A stretch of 51,530 nt of DNA, taken from a virus. Made by a program: the position numbers and the translations under genes. The notes beneath the pieces are model-generated. The model was not told the DNA's origin and ran no database searches. It saw only the letters and a list, made by a program, of their open reading frames with translations. The stretch is taken from positions 1 through 51,530 of the IMG/VR virus record IMGVR_UViG_3300015360_000058, one strand, 5' to 3'. How positions within the stretch are numbered: the first letter of the stretch is position 1; the number at the start of each line of letters is the position of its first letter. This document shows, piece by piece, positions 1 to 9,659 of the stretch.

Positions 1-642
1 AAACGCTTTAAAGTCGGCGGCCTTGTCATGGTCGTTAAAGCTGATGGCGTGTCGCGTTCGTCGGACAACGTCGCGGGGTCTTCTCGTAGAATTACCGCGA
101 TCAGTGGCGACGTAATCACCGTCAACGGTGCGGTCCTAACCGACTCCGACGGTACAGGCGTAGGCGCCGAAGTCTACTTGTCCTACTACGAACCGGCGAC
201 GCGCTCGGCGATCAACAACCCCGTGACCGGCCTTGTTGGCTCCATGTCGTTTGCTGGTTTAACGGCTCAATGTTTCAGAAGCGCTACTATCGCGATCAAA
301 AACGATCACGAATTGGCTAACTACTGTTACGGCTCCGACGCTTTGGCGGCTCCCTTCTTTACTCCCGCAAACCGCGTGACGTGCGAAGTAACCGTCGAGA
401 TGAATATGAACCCGAAGATCCTTCAGTTCTTTAACGAAGTTCAAGAGTTCGACGCTAAGGATTTTACGGCTATACTCGGCAGCGCCTCGGGAAGGCACCT
501 TTCGGTAACTTGCCCTAACATTTTCTTTTCGGTTCCAACGGTTGCGACTCCCGACAGTGGCTCTATCCCTGTGAGCTTTTCGGGCAACGCCTACCAGACC
601 GATATCGACTTAGCCGACGAGGTCACGGTTTCATTCCTTTAA
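1..642 (+). CDS. Tail tube (major tail) protein, C-terminal part, cut by the window edge
   Basis: The reading frame is open from base 1, so the ATG at 28 is internal and the gene starts outside the left edge. The visible 213 residues are rich in Val, Thr, Ser and Gly, as in beta-sandwich tail tube proteins. The gene lies directly before a strong terminator and the tail assembly chaperones, the usual place of the tail tube gene in siphoviruses. The last gene of the window is an N-terminal tail-tube-like fragment, so the two are probably halves of one gene. They do not join in frame when the ends are butted together, so some bases are missing between them. The role is assigned from position and composition, not from a diagnostic motif. 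Confidence 0.7.
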   Translation, partial: KRFKVGGLVMVVKADGVSRSSDNVAGSSRRITAISGDVITVNGAVLTDSDGTGVGAEVYLSYYEPATRSAINNPVTGLVGSMSFAGLTAQCFRSATIAIKNDHELANYCYGSDALAAPFFTPANRVTCEVTVEMNMNPKILQFFNEVQEFDAKDFTAILGSASGRHLSVTCPNIFFSVPTVATPDSGSIPVSFSGNAYQTDIDLADEVTVSFL

Positions 643-660
643 CTTTCGCTTTTTAGAAGT

Positions 661-703
661 TGAGCCTTACTCTATACTCTAGGGGTAAGGCTCATTTATT
701 TTT
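661..703 (+). terminator. Rho-independent terminator after the tail tube gene
   Basis: A perfect 10-bp stem (TGAGCCTTAC at 661-670 with GTAAGGCTCA at 685-694) closes a 14-nt loop and is followed by a T-rich run. It would insulate the highly expressed tail tube mRNA from the weakly needed chaperones downstream. Confidence 0.8.
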
Positions 704-743
704 GTCGTATCGGTTAGGTAGACACTTTTCAGGGAGAAAAGCT

Positions 744-1181
744 ATGGCAGTTGATTTCGGTTCGGTAGGAGAGGAAACGGTCAAAGTTATTTTGTCTTGT
801 GACAAGGCGATAGGAGCCGACGGCGACTACGACGCCTATATCGGTTCCCTCGACGAGACGCTCCTTAAATTAGAAGGAGAGCCGACACGTTTTTTAATGA
901 AGAAAAGACTTAAATACAAAGTATCTGAAAAACTAAAAAAGCAGCAAATGGACTACTCCGACACGGGCGGAGCTAAGGTTAACGGCGCCTTCTATATGGA
1001 GGACGTGCGAATGCGTTGGTGCGGTATAGAAAACTCTACACAGGAGTTTAAAAAAGATGGCGACGGCGGCGCATCTTTCGAGATGATGGAGAAGCTCGAG
1101 GCCCTCGGCGGCGTCCTTGAACTTTACGCCGGCTGCATGGTTTCAATAAAATCAAGTCGAGACGACCTCAAAAAAAAATAA
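744..1181 (+). CDS. Tail assembly chaperone, gpG-like
   Basis: The 145-residue protein lies between the tail tube and tape measure genes, where lambda gpG-type chaperones sit. The chosen ATG at 744 has a good AGGGAGAA ribosome-binding site; an in-frame TTG at 660 falls in the terminator stem and is unlikely. The gene ends in three AAA codons and TAA (bases 1170-1181). This A9 run lets ribosomes slip by -1 into the next frame, which is open without a stop from 1178 to 1624, giving a gpG-gpT style fusion of about 293 residues. By analogy with lambda it would bind the tape measure protein during tail assembly. Function is inferred from position and frameshift layout. Confidence 0.75.
   Translation: MAVDFGSVGEETVKVILSCDKAIGADGDYDAYIGSLDETLLKLEGEPTRFLMKKRLKYKVSEKLKKQQMDYSDTGGAKVNGAFYMEDVRMRWCGIENSTQEFKKDGDGGASFEMMEKLEALGGVLELYAGCMVSIKSSRDDLKKK
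1170..1178 (+). other. Probable -1 programmed frameshift site (A9)
   Basis: Nine consecutive A bases immediately precede the TAA stop of the upstream chaperone. A -1 slip on AAA AAA places the ribosome in the frame of the downstream chaperone, which has no in-frame stop before 1622. The downstream frame has no well-placed start of its own near 1182. Confidence 0.7.
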
Positions 1182-1300
1182 TAGCACTCACCGAAATTAG
1201 TTACGCAGACCACGCCGAGTTAAAAAAAACCGGGCGTGGTTTTAACTGTAACGAATGTCCGGTTAACGTCCAAAAACTGCGCCGTTGTCGAGAAAAACGC

Positions 1301-1624
1301 ATGGACTTCACCGAGGCCGACGGTTCCTTGTGGCCGATGTATGTCGAGAAGGGTGGCGAGCTTTATAATTTTTGTCCCGGCAAAGCTCAGTGGGACCACG
1401 AGGCCGTCGCCGTTCACCGGTTACTCATTATCGCTGCGGAAACTGGTACAATGTTAGAGGAGGGCGGCATTGCCGACCAGCCAGAGTGGTGGGTCGAGCT
1501 TCTATCTTTTTTCTTGGTGCGGTACGACCAGACGAAGTTTTACACCCGCGCCAATGCTATACTTGGGAATCAAAAAGTAGCGGGCGCAACGTCTAAAGGC
1601 CAAGGAGCAAAGCGTGGCAAGTAA
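1301..1624 (+). CDS. Tail assembly chaperone, gpT-like extension
   Basis: This frame is open from 1178 to 1624 and is probably expressed mainly as the -1 frameshift extension of the preceding chaperone. The internal ATG at 1301 has no convincing ribosome-binding site. The extension before that ATG carries a small Cys cluster (CNEC followed by a third Cys), seen in some tail chaperone extensions. The last bases overlap the GTG start of the tape measure gene. By analogy with lambda gpGT it would recruit tail tube subunits to the tape measure protein. The assignment rests on position and on the frameshift arrangement. Confidence 0.7.
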   Translation: MDFTEADGSLWPMYVEKGGELYNFCPGKAQWDHEAVAVHRLLIIAAETGTMLEEGGIADQPEWWVELLSFFLVRYDQTKFYTRANAILGNQKVAGATSKGQGAKRGK

Positions 1625-4600
1625 CGTTGAAGACTTAATTATAAAAATACAGGCCGACACGACAAACACGTCGGCTTCTATGAAAGTCTTAGTTGACCAG
1701 CTGGCGGCACTGCGCGCTGGTATGGAAGGCGTTAAGACGTCGACCCAAGGTGTCGAAAGTAAACTAGGCGGCTTCGGCGCGGCGATGATCGTCATGCGTT
1801 CGACGATTGAGAACGCTAAGATGGCGTTTGACCTAATTAGCGCAGCTGCGGAAAAAACTGTCGGCGCTTTTCTTAAGTCTGAAGACGGTATCATCCGTCT
1901 ATCCAACACGATGAGGACACTCGGCGAGAAGGATATCAAGTCGGCGGTTGCTGGGTTTAAAGAGTTTGCCGCGCAGATGCAGGAGACGACCTCCGTCGAG
2001 GACGACCAAGTAATCTCGCTGCTTAACATTGCGAAGGCCGCCGGGGTTTCTAACGAACAGGCGAAGATTCTTATAAAAACTTCTGCCGACCTTGCGGCGA
2101 CGGGAAGAGGCGACTTGACGTCTGCCTTTAACGGTTTGTTAAAGTCCCTTAAGGGTTCAACCATGGGCCTTTCGGTTATGGTGCCCGAACTTGTCGACAT
2201 GAATAAAGAGGCGGCAAAGGCGGGCGACGCAATTAGGTACGTCCAGGCAACGCTTGGTGGACTGGCCGAAAATGAACTTAAGACAACCGCTGGTCAATTA
2301 GCGCAAGCGTCTAACCGATTTTCAGACCTACAAGAAGGCGTCGGAGAGGCCATCGCCGCGATGCTTGGCATGAAACCCGGCGTGAGCATTATTAATGAAC
2401 TTGTTAAAAACATGTCCATAATTTTTAACGAAAACAAAGAAACGATAATAAAGTACGGCAAGGAAGTTGTCGACGTGTTCAAGGGTCTTTACGCGGCGTT
2501 TTCTATACTGAAAGACAACCTTGTCGTCGTCGCTCAGGCGGCTGGACTTGCTGCGGCGGCGTTTGGTCTAGCCTTCCTAGCACTGAAAACTTCTGCCGTC
2601 GGCGCTGCGTCGACCAGTATTCTTACGATGGCTAGGGCATGGGGTGCCGCTCAAGTAGCGAGTCTAGGTTTCGCTATTCAAATGGGACTCGTGGCCTTGG
2701 GTATAGTTACGGTTATCGTTGCTATAGATTTATTAATTAAAAACTTAACTAACTTACCTAATTTATTTTCGTCGGTTATGAACACGATCATGACCGGTCT
2801 CGGCGTAGTGGCCGAGGCGATTGTTTCGTTTACGGGTAACGAGGAACTAAAGAAAAAAGTTGAAGAGTTTACCAACTTCTCGGCAGCGAAAGCGGTCGAA
2901 GCCGGTAAGGATATCAACACGGGGATCGGCGGAAGTATCGTCGAACAAATAGGGAAAATGAAAGGCGAGTGGTCGAAGGCTACGGCAGAGCTATCGACGA
3001 CAAAAATCGGGGTGGACGTTGACACCGGTGGAGGCCCTAAAAGCGCTAAGCCGACTATCGTTTCGCAAGCTACGATCACCGCACTTGAAGAGATCGACAA
3101 AAAAAACAAGGAACTCGGCTCTACAATAGCTCAAGCCGACATGCTGCAAATCGACAGGCTACAAGAAAAAAGCAGACTAGAACAAGAAGCCTTCGCTGCA
3201 AAATATAAGGCCCTCGGTATTACGCGCGAAAACAACGCGATGCTAGACGAAACCCTTAAGAAGATGCAGTCCATAACCGACGAGGAGTCGAAGAAGGCTC
3301 CTTCGCGCGAGTTTGAGACCGCACAAAAAGGCGGGACAGACATAGCGAAACAAATTAGCGGAGCGTTTGCGGGGGGTCTATCCGGTGTGGCCGGTGCCGT
3401 TACCGGCATGATGTCGGCGGCGGGAGCTGTGATGGAAGCCGTGAGTGGCGCTGTTGCTTTCGTCCAAAAACTTATCGACTTCATACCTGCGATTCTTAAC
3501 GCGGTGGCTAATATTTTCAACACACTAGCCGACTTACCTTTAAAAGTTTTAGAGGGAGTTAAAAACGTGTTCAAAGGACTCGGCAAGTTTATAACCGACT
3601 TCCTGCCGAACCTTATTACTTCTATCGTAGATGTGTTTTTTACAATTTTAAAAGGTCTTTTTATAGAATTGCCTAAAGCCTTCATGCAATTATTTAAGAC
3701 TCTTCCCGGACTTATCCTAGACGTTATTAAGGACATCCCGACGCTCGTAGCCGAAGTCGTCGAGGGGCTGATTAGCTTCATGCCTGAAATGGCTATTTCG
3801 TTTGTGAATTCAATCGTAGCGAACGCTCCTAAAATAATGTTTGCTATCGCTCGACTTTTTTACGTCGAGATTCCTAAGGCAATTATTCGCGGCGTTATTA
3901 ACGGGATCCAAAAAATAGCTTCAGCTTTCGGTAGTTTATTTAAGGGTGGCGCTAAGGTCGAGATCGACACGAAGCAAGCTACCGAGGCGATGAAGAAAGC
4001 CGCGAAAGCGCTAACCGGCGAGGCTGGCAAACTGTTTAAGGTTATGGACTTGACCGACGGACCAATCGGCGACAAGGCGAAGTCGTTACTTCAGGATGTC
4101 GAAGACGCCGGCGACAACGTAAAAAATTGGTTACTCGAAGCGTGGCAATATATTCTCGATCGGTTAAACGCCTTCGTGAGCGTCCTTAAAGATACTTGGG
4201 ATAATATTATTAACGCTCTTAAAGAAGTCTGGAACTTTGTTAAAGGGTTTTTAGAGGCTTTCGTTTCGGCGTTTAAAGGTATTACCGAAGCTTTAAAGCA
4301 AGTCGTCACGCAAATTACGGACGCAGGAAAACAAATCTGGGAAGGTTTTGTAAGTCTTGCCGGACAGGCTGGCCAGTTTTTTACTAACATGGGCGCAAAT
4401 ATTTGGGACGGTTTAAAATCTGGCCTCAGCAACCTCGGACCAATATTTGAGAACGCACTAAACGCTATAAATCCTAGTAACCTTTTGCAGAAGATGTTCG
4501 CCAACGTCGGCCAGGGAAAAGGCAGCGTCGAGGAAGCTCTTTCGAAACTTACGCGAAGTAATATCGACGTTCCTTTTGCTAACTTTGCGGCCGGTGGTCG

Positions 4601-5396
4601 CGTCCCTGGTACGGCAGTCGTTGGCGGCGACAGTATTATGAACGACCGCGTTCTCGCGTTGCTATCTCCCGGCGAGGCCGTGATACCTAGATCGCTGATG
4701 AAAAACAAGGCGATTCAAAGCATCGTCGACAACGTGCTAGAGGGCAACATCAAGCCGCAAGCTTTTAGGGCTGGCGGCTGGGTTGGACAGCAACAGGACA
4801 AAGCAGCCAGTGCCGACCCGACAACGGGCGGTGGTGGAATTGCCGGTAAGATTGTGCGTAACGCTGCCGGCGAAATAACGAGCGTCGCTCAGGACGCCTA
4901 TACTTCGGGACAAGAGGCCGCGAACCAAGCTGCACAGGCCGCGAACGACGCCGGAGGCTACGCATCAGAAAAGTACAAGGCCGCAGTCAAGTGGCTAGAA
5001 CAATTCGACCCGTCGAAGCTTTGGGATCAACTTAAAGAGAGAGGTTTTAATTCTTTAGGCGATATGTGGACCAACGCACCTCTATTCCATGAAGGCGGTG
5101 TTATCGGCGGGCAAGGAGACGTGCCCGTAATCGGCCAAGCCAATGAGTTTATTATCCGGCGTCCCGCTGTTAAAAGTCTCGGTCTTGGGAATCTTTCTGA
5201 GATGAACAGAACTGGTCGTTTGCCTGACAGCGGAGGGGTGGTAAGCAATTTTGACGTGACTATCAATATCACGGCTGGTGGGACACCCGACGAACGATTC
5301 ATCAGAAATACGATGGTTCCAATGATCAAGGAAGAATTGCGTAGAGCTTCCCTCGACGGTCAACGGGTGGTTTACAAAAGCGGGGTTAGGGGATGA
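1614..5396 (+). CDS. Tape measure protein
   Basis: At 1260 residues this is the largest gene of the window. It starts with GTG at 1614 behind AAGGAG. It has an alpha-helical, Ala/Lys/Glu-rich N-terminal third, several long hydrophobic segments (about residues 300-390 and 590-740) and a C-terminal region with Gly-rich motifs ending in SPGEAVIPRS and GQANEFIIRRP, which recur in tape measure proteins. The protein sets tail length and occupies the tube lumen; 1260 residues at about 0.15 nm each suggests a tail near 190 nm, typical of a siphovirus. Its TGA overlaps the ATG of the next tail gene. Identification is firm from size, composition and position. Confidence 0.93.
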   Translation: MASNVEDLIIKIQADTTNTSASMKVLVDQLAALRAGMEGVKTSTQGVESKLGGFGAAMIVMRSTIENAKMAFDLISAAAEKTVGAFLKSEDGIIRLSNTMRTLGEKDIKSAVAGFKEFAAQMQETTSVEDDQVISLLNIAKAAGVSNEQAKILIKTSADLAATGRGDLTSAFNGLLKSLKGSTMGLSVMVPELVDMNKEAAKAGDAIRYVQATLGGLAENELKTTAGQLAQASNRFSDLQEGVGEAIAAMLGMKPGVSIINELVKNMSIIFNENKETIIKYGKEVVDVFKGLYAAFSILKDNLVVVAQAAGLAAAAFGLAFLALKTSAVGAASTSILTMARAWGAAQVASLGFAIQMGLVALGIVTVIVAIDLLIKNLTNLPNLFSSVMNTIMTGLGVVAEAIVSFTGNEELKKKVEEFTNFSAAKAVEAGKDINTGIGGSIVEQIGKMKGEWSKATAELSTTKIGVDVDTGGGPKSAKPTIVSQATITALEEIDKKNKELGSTIAQADMLQIDRLQEKSRLEQEAFAAKYKALGITRENNAMLDETLKKMQSITDEESKKAPSREFETAQKGGTDIAKQISGAFAGGLSGVAGAVTGMMSAAGAVMEAVSGAVAFVQKLIDFIPAILNAVANIFNTLADLPLKVLEGVKNVFKGLGKFITDFLPNLITSIVDVFFTILKGLFIELPKAFMQLFKTLPGLILDVIKDIPTLVAEVVEGLISFMPEMAISFVNSIVANAPKIMFAIARLFYVEIPKAIIRGVINGIQKIASAFGSLFKGGAKVEIDTKQATEAMKKAAKALTGEAGKLFKVMDLTDGPIGDKAKSLLQDVEDAGDNVKNWLLEAWQYILDRLNAFVSVLKDTWDNIINALKEVWNFVKGFLEAFVSAFKGITEALKQVVTQITDAGKQIWEGFVSLAGQAGQFFTNMGANIWDGLKSGLSNLGPIFENALNAINPSNLLQKMFANVGQGKGSVEEALSKLTRSNIDVPFANFAAGGRVPGTAVVGGDSIMNDRVLALLSPGEAVIPRSLMKNKAIQSIVDNVLEGNIKPQAFRAGGWVGQQQDKAASADPTTGGGGIAGKIVRNAAGEITSVAQDAYTSGQEAANQAAQAANDAGGYASEKYKAAVKWLEQFDPSKLWDQLKERGFNSLGDMWTNAPLFHEGGVIGGQGDVPVIGQANEFIIRRPAVKSLGLGNLSEMNRTGRLPDSGGVVSNFDVTINITAGGTPDERFIRNTMVPMIKEELRRASLDGQRVVYKSGVRG

Positions 5397-6976
5397 GTGC
5401 AAACGTAACGGAATTCGGCTACCTAGAAAGACCTTACTTAGTTGACGCTTACGCGGTTTCGACTGCGACATACGGCCACCCTTCACAGGTCCAGCTTGCA
5501 ATTGGTGCAAGTAAAAACGTTAGTGGCCAAGTCTCTTTCAGCATCTTAAATTTTCCTCGCGCTACTACGTCACAAGTAAGCCTTCAAACTTCTAACACTC
5601 GTGCGGTTAACGCGCAAGCCACGCTAGGTATATCTTCCGGTAAAAATTTAGGCTCGCAGGCTAACCTTCAGACCTCAGAAATAAAAATAGTTAACGATCA
5701 AGTTCAATTAAAAACATCTGGTGTTCAAGAAGTTAAAGGTCAAACTAATTTATCTATAGACAAGTCTAAGAATTTTAGTTCTCAGTTTGATAGAAGAAAC
5801 ACCGACAGTAGTAAAGTAGAAGCGCAGGCTTCCCTAAAAATAACCAACGCTTTAAATACAAAATACACCGAGTTTAGTATCGGCACGGTTGTCCAAGAAA
5901 TATGCGGCGAGGGCGGCTACCTAACCGGCCCGTACTTGGTTGACGCCTACTTAACGCGTCAAATTTGCACACAACTTTTTTCACAAGTAACCTTAATGAC
6001 GACGCACTCTCAGGACGTAGCGTCGCAGGTTTCACGTAGCTTAACCGATAAAGTAAGCTTCTTAAATTCGCAGACGTTGCGCGGCATCAATAAATCAAAC
6101 AGCTTCGGTTCGCAGTTTGACCGCGTGCAAACGAAGACCTTCGGTTCCCAGGTTTTAAAAGCTTTATACAACGCGACAAATATTCGCGTACTCTACAACT
6201 TCCCGAGTCGCGGAAGTGACGGCCTTAACTGGACGGCTAATAGTACGTTGGCCGGTGATTTTTCTGTCAACAACTTAAACACAGACATCGTCGAGCAACA
6301 GTGGCGCTCTGCGGCGGGAGTTAAAACGGGGATAACTCTTTCATGCGACACGGATATCTCGCAGGGTATTTTCATGGACACACTCGCCGTCTTAAATCAC
6401 AACCTCACGCGGTCGGCTACGGTTAGCCTTCAGGCGTCGAACGACGCGGGGTTTAGTACGATCGGTTTGACGGAAAACTTAACGGTGATCGACGACCCGA
6501 ATATCTACTATATCGCCCCTATACTGCCGACGTCGTCTTTTCGTTACTGGCGCTTTATTATTAACGACTCGACAAACACGGCAAGTAATATCCAAATTGG
6601 TACAATCATTTTTGGTTCCTCAGTTATCTTGCAGGGCGACAACATTACCGACGATGTTTCACGTGACACAGTCCACTTTTCCGACAAGGTTCAGACCGAA
6701 GGTTATACCAACGCGTCAAACGACCGAGCTATTAAATACTCGGTTGGGGTTGAGTTTAAATTTCTTGACTACGAAAAAGGGAATTACAAAAGCCTTGTTA
6801 AAGCATTTAAAACTATTAGAACTTCTTTAAAAGCCTTATGGATACCCGACCCAAAAAACCCGGAGCGTTTCGCCGTCTTCGGTAAGCTTGTAAAAATACC
6901 GACCGAACGCCACAAGGTCATAAGCGCATCGGCCGACTACGTCGCTTTTAACGTCGATATTGACGAGAGTCTATAA
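5393..6976 (+). CDS. Distal tail protein with 14-residue repeats
   Basis: The 527-residue protein follows the tape measure gene with an ATGA overlap, where the distal tail protein (Dit) is expected. The N-terminal half has two modules. Each opens with GYL..PYLVDAY (about residues 9-20 and 175-186) and continues into repeats of about 14 residues of the form xxQxxLxxSxxxxV (about residues 30-145 and 190-258). The C-terminal half has a jelly-roll look resembling galactose-binding or discoidin domains, with MDTLAVLNHNL and YWRF, followed by a segment that could pack against the tail ring. I infer a tail-tip role, possibly with carbohydrate binding; the repeats are not a family I can name. Confidence 0.65.
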   Translation: MSANVTEFGYLERPYLVDAYAVSTATYGHPSQVQLAIGASKNVSGQVSFSILNFPRATTSQVSLQTSNTRAVNAQATLGISSGKNLGSQANLQTSEIKIVNDQVQLKTSGVQEVKGQTNLSIDKSKNFSSQFDRRNTDSSKVEAQASLKITNALNTKYTEFSIGTVVQEICGEGGYLTGPYLVDAYLTRQICTQLFSQVTLMTTHSQDVASQVSRSLTDKVSFLNSQTLRGINKSNSFGSQFDRVQTKTFGSQVLKALYNATNIRVLYNFPSRGSDGLNWTANSTLAGDFSVNNLNTDIVEQQWRSAAGVKTGITLSCDTDISQGIFMDTLAVLNHNLTRSATVSLQASNDAGFSTIGLTENLTVIDDPNIYYIAPILPTSSFRYWRFIINDSTNTASNIQIGTIIFGSSVILQGDNITDDVSRDTVHFSDKVQTEGYTNASNDRAIKYSVGVEFKFLDYEKGNYKSLVKAFKTIRTSLKALWIPDPKNPERFAVFGKLVKIPTERHKVISASADYVAFNVDIDESL

Positions 6977-8922
6977 TGAGCGGCACCGATAGAAGAAAAT
7001 ATCTTACCGCGACAACGCTCGATCAAGAGCTGCTCGATTGGAGTCACGACAACTTAGAGTGTCGCCTCGAGTTTGCCGCGCAAATAGAAACCCCGACAGG
7101 GACCATTTACGTGTCGGACCGCAACAAGTACGTAGGGAGTGATTTTTATGAAGCACTTGTGGTTTTCCCCGTCCTCAACCGTACAGTGGGCGATTGGCTC
7201 GCTCCTGAACTTTCTTTCTCAACGCTTACCCTCGAACTCTCAAATGCTGACGGGCGATTTAACAACATTCTCCCAGGAGGTGCCGACTACACCTCGTGGA
7301 TCGGTAAAGCCGTTACGGTCCAAATCGGACTCGCCGAAGTCGCCTCTACCTACAAAACTATCTACCAAGGGACGATCACGGAAGTCGGCGGGATAAGACG
7401 CGGCGTTAAGTCGATTACGATTATTTCGAGGGATCGATACGACCGCATGGCGACAACGATGCCGACGGAAACCATTAACCGTACCGAGTTCCCGAAGGTC
7501 GAAGACGACGTCTCGGGCGTTATAAAACCACTCATTTACGGCGACTACACGGCGGCGATAGAGCCGTCGCCGGCTATCGTACCGGCCTTCGTCGTTAACG
7601 GTCGCGACCCGTCGGTCGCCTACAAAGACGTCGACGTAGATATTACGATCTCGGGTTCCTTCTTTACAGCGCTTAACCACTCGCTCGACTCTGGCGATAA
7701 GGTTCAGTTTAAAACCGGAGGTTCCCTGCCGACAGGCCTTTCCGTGGCGACCGACTACTACGTAATCAACGCCGGCACCGACACGTTTCAGGTTTCGACA
7801 ACTCCGGGTGGATCCGCAGTAGGTCTATCGGGCGGGCAGTCTGGAAGTCACACGTTTCTGTCATTTGACGCGCGCGGTAACGTGAAGTGTCTGGTTTCGG
7901 TTAACGACCTAACATCCCTCGACACGGCGCAGGTTTGGATGCTGCGCTCGGAGGCCTACTACCGCGTAGACCCTGCCGACGTCGTATCGGTCGGCTCTGG
8001 AAACAAGACGTTCGAGGTGCGCCAGAATACGGCCAACCTTTGGGTTGAAGGCGTAGCGTTTTTGTACGTCCCGCAAGATAAGTTTTTCGTGCGGTGCAAG
8101 GGGAAAAGTCTTTCAGGTTACGACGACAACATTGTCGCGCAAGCAAAAGATATCCTAAAAACTTACGGCGGCCTTATCGACGCCGACTTTGACGCCAACT
8201 GGGCGACCTACATGGCGAAGACTTCCCCGCCGCAATCGGCCCTTGCTACGATAAAAAGCCGCGCGTGGGTCAACGAAGCAACGCCCGCTATTACCTACGT
8301 CTTGTCGATGTTTGAACAGGTACGCCTCGAGGCTTTTATTAGTAGAAACCAAAAACTAAAGATAAATAGTCTACACTTCGAGGACTTTGCACCGTCGCCG
8401 ACGTTTATTCTAAAAAACTGGGACGTGGTAAAAAACACGTTTACGCCGCAACTCGACGAGGTCAACAACTTTAACCGTGCCCAGGGGACGTTTGACTTCC
8501 ACCCGGACAGGAACGAGAACGCTCGTAACACGGCTATTTTTAAAAACACGGCCTCAGTAACCCAAGTAGGAAAACAGATATCGAAGAGGGTTGTTTTTCC
8601 AAACCTTTACGTCGAGGCCGAGGTGGTCCTTAACCTTAAAGAAATACTGAGACTAGCGTCGTCGATGTTTGAGTCAATAAATGTGACGACAACCTGGAGA
8701 TCTTTTTTGTTGGATGTTGGTGATTTTATCTTAATTGATGTTAAAATTGGCAGTGTAATTTTCAATGAAGTCCCGGCCATGGTGAGAATCATCGGAGCAG
8801 ACCCCGACGGGTTAAAGATTCCTATGAAGCTGTGGAGTTTCGCAATGGTTCCTTTTCCAGGATATGAACCTGGGTACAACGGGACGACCGGCGGCTATAA
8901 TGCCTCGGTGGTTCAAGAATAA
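6976..8922 (+). CDS. Baseplate hub / tail-tip protein
   Basis: The 648-residue protein directly follows the distal tail gene (TAATG overlap at 6974-6978). Its N-terminal part (about residues 30-160) resembles hub proteins, with a FSTLTLELSNADGRF segment that recurs in tail-tip proteins. A domain of about 75 residues (about 220-300; SLDSGDKVQF, GLSVATDYYVI, TDTFQVSTT) is a small beta module often inserted into phage tail and fiber proteins. The C-terminal part returns to a hub-like sequence. It likely closes the tail tube and anchors the fibers. No peptidase or lysozyme motif is visible. The role is inferred from position and sequence character. Confidence 0.65.
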   Translation: MSGTDRRKYLTATTLDQELLDWSHDNLECRLEFAAQIETPTGTIYVSDRNKYVGSDFYEALVVFPVLNRTVGDWLAPELSFSTLTLELSNADGRFNNILPGGADYTSWIGKAVTVQIGLAEVASTYKTIYQGTITEVGGIRRGVKSITIISRDRYDRMATTMPTETINRTEFPKVEDDVSGVIKPLIYGDYTAAIEPSPAIVPAFVVNGRDPSVAYKDVDVDITISGSFFTALNHSLDSGDKVQFKTGGSLPTGLSVATDYYVINAGTDTFQVSTTPGGSAVGLSGGQSGSHTFLSFDARGNVKCLVSVNDLTSLDTAQVWMLRSEAYYRVDPADVVSVGSGNKTFEVRQNTANLWVEGVAFLYVPQDKFFVRCKGKSLSGYDDNIVAQAKDILKTYGGLIDADFDANWATYMAKTSPPQSALATIKSRAWVNEATPAITYVLSMFEQVRLEAFISRNQKLKINSLHFEDFAPSPTFILKNWDVVKNTFTPQLDEVNNFNRAQGTFDFHPDRNENARNTAIFKNTASVTQVGKQISKRVVFPNLYVEAEVVLNLKEILRLASSMFESINVTTTWRSFLLDVGDFILIDVKIGSVIFNEVPAMVRIIGADPDGLKIPMKLWSFAMVPFPGYEPGYNGTTGGYNASVVQE

Positions 8923-8974
8923 AAACTGACCGGCAAGGATCGCTGGTCAACACACAACCAAGGAGGGTTTCCCG

Positions 8975-9646
8975 ATGGCAGTAGTTCTAACAGTTTCCGA
9001 GACCGTAACAGGATCCGACGCATCCGACGCACTTGCCGGCGGTAGCACTGGTGTTGATTTCGGCCAAGTTTCAAACGGACTCTTTACGCCGTTTACAAAC
9101 CAAGCGGCAAACACCGGACACCAAGATATCTACGTTCGTCACGACGCGACCGTAGATCCTATTACGTCCCTAAAGTTTTACACGGCTCAGTTCAGCGGCA
9201 CCTACGGCGGCGCGGTTTCTGCGGTGGCCGACATCGCGACGTTGCTCGCCCTCGGAGCGGCTAACAGTGGAGCGGATAAAAACAACGTCGACGGCCTTTC
9301 TCGCGGCCTACATATCGACATGGATTGGCAGGTTTCCACGACCAACCAATTCGACCCAACGCGCGAGGCGTCTGGTCAAAAGCGTATCGTCGGAAAAAGT
9401 TACTCGGGTTTAACCGGCGCATCTTTGGCCCTCGGGTTTCCTATGCACGTTGACGCGATGAGCTACTGGAACGGTTCCTCGGAAGTCGACGCTACGACGC
9501 CCGTCGCGGGGTCCGTCGGCAAATCTTCGGACACGGTCCTCGGGAACCGTGCACACTTCAGAGGCCGCATTTACTTACACACGGCGGCAGTAGACGGCGG
9601 TATTTTACAGTTTAACTCTGTGTTAGGATTTTCGTACACCGCCTAA
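8975..9646 (+). CDS. Tail structural protein, function unknown
   Basis: The 223-residue protein starts behind a very strong AAGGAGG site at about 8961. It is rich in Gly, Ala, Ser, Thr and Asp, has no signal peptide or membrane segment, and ends in a short aromatic beta strand. This composition fits a minor tail or tip protein made in quantity. It lies between the hub and fiber genes. I recognise no named family. Confidence 0.6.
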   Translation: MAVVLTVSETVTGSDASDALAGGSTGVDFGQVSNGLFTPFTNQAANTGHQDIYVRHDATVDPITSLKFYTAQFSGTYGGAVSAVADIATLLALGAANSGADKNNVDGLSRGLHIDMDWQVSTTNQFDPTREASGQKRIVGKSYSGLTGASLALGFPMHVDAMSYWNGSSEVDATTPVAGSVGKSSDTVLGNRAHFRGRIYLHTAAVDGGILQFNSVLGFSYTA

Positions 9647-9659
9647 TTAAGGATTACGC

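Noticed and set aside
1502-2200. Long minus-strand frames within the tape measure gene
   Set aside because: They are shadows of the coding strand; they lack ribosome sites and have Ser/Ile-rich reverse-strand composition.
4091-4708. Another long minus-strand frame within the tape measure gene
   Set aside because: Same reasons: composition of a reverse shadow and no promoter or ribosome site.
8928-8954. Hairpin after the hub gene, considered as a terminator
   Set aside because: Stem is imperfect and no T run follows; at most mRNA structure.
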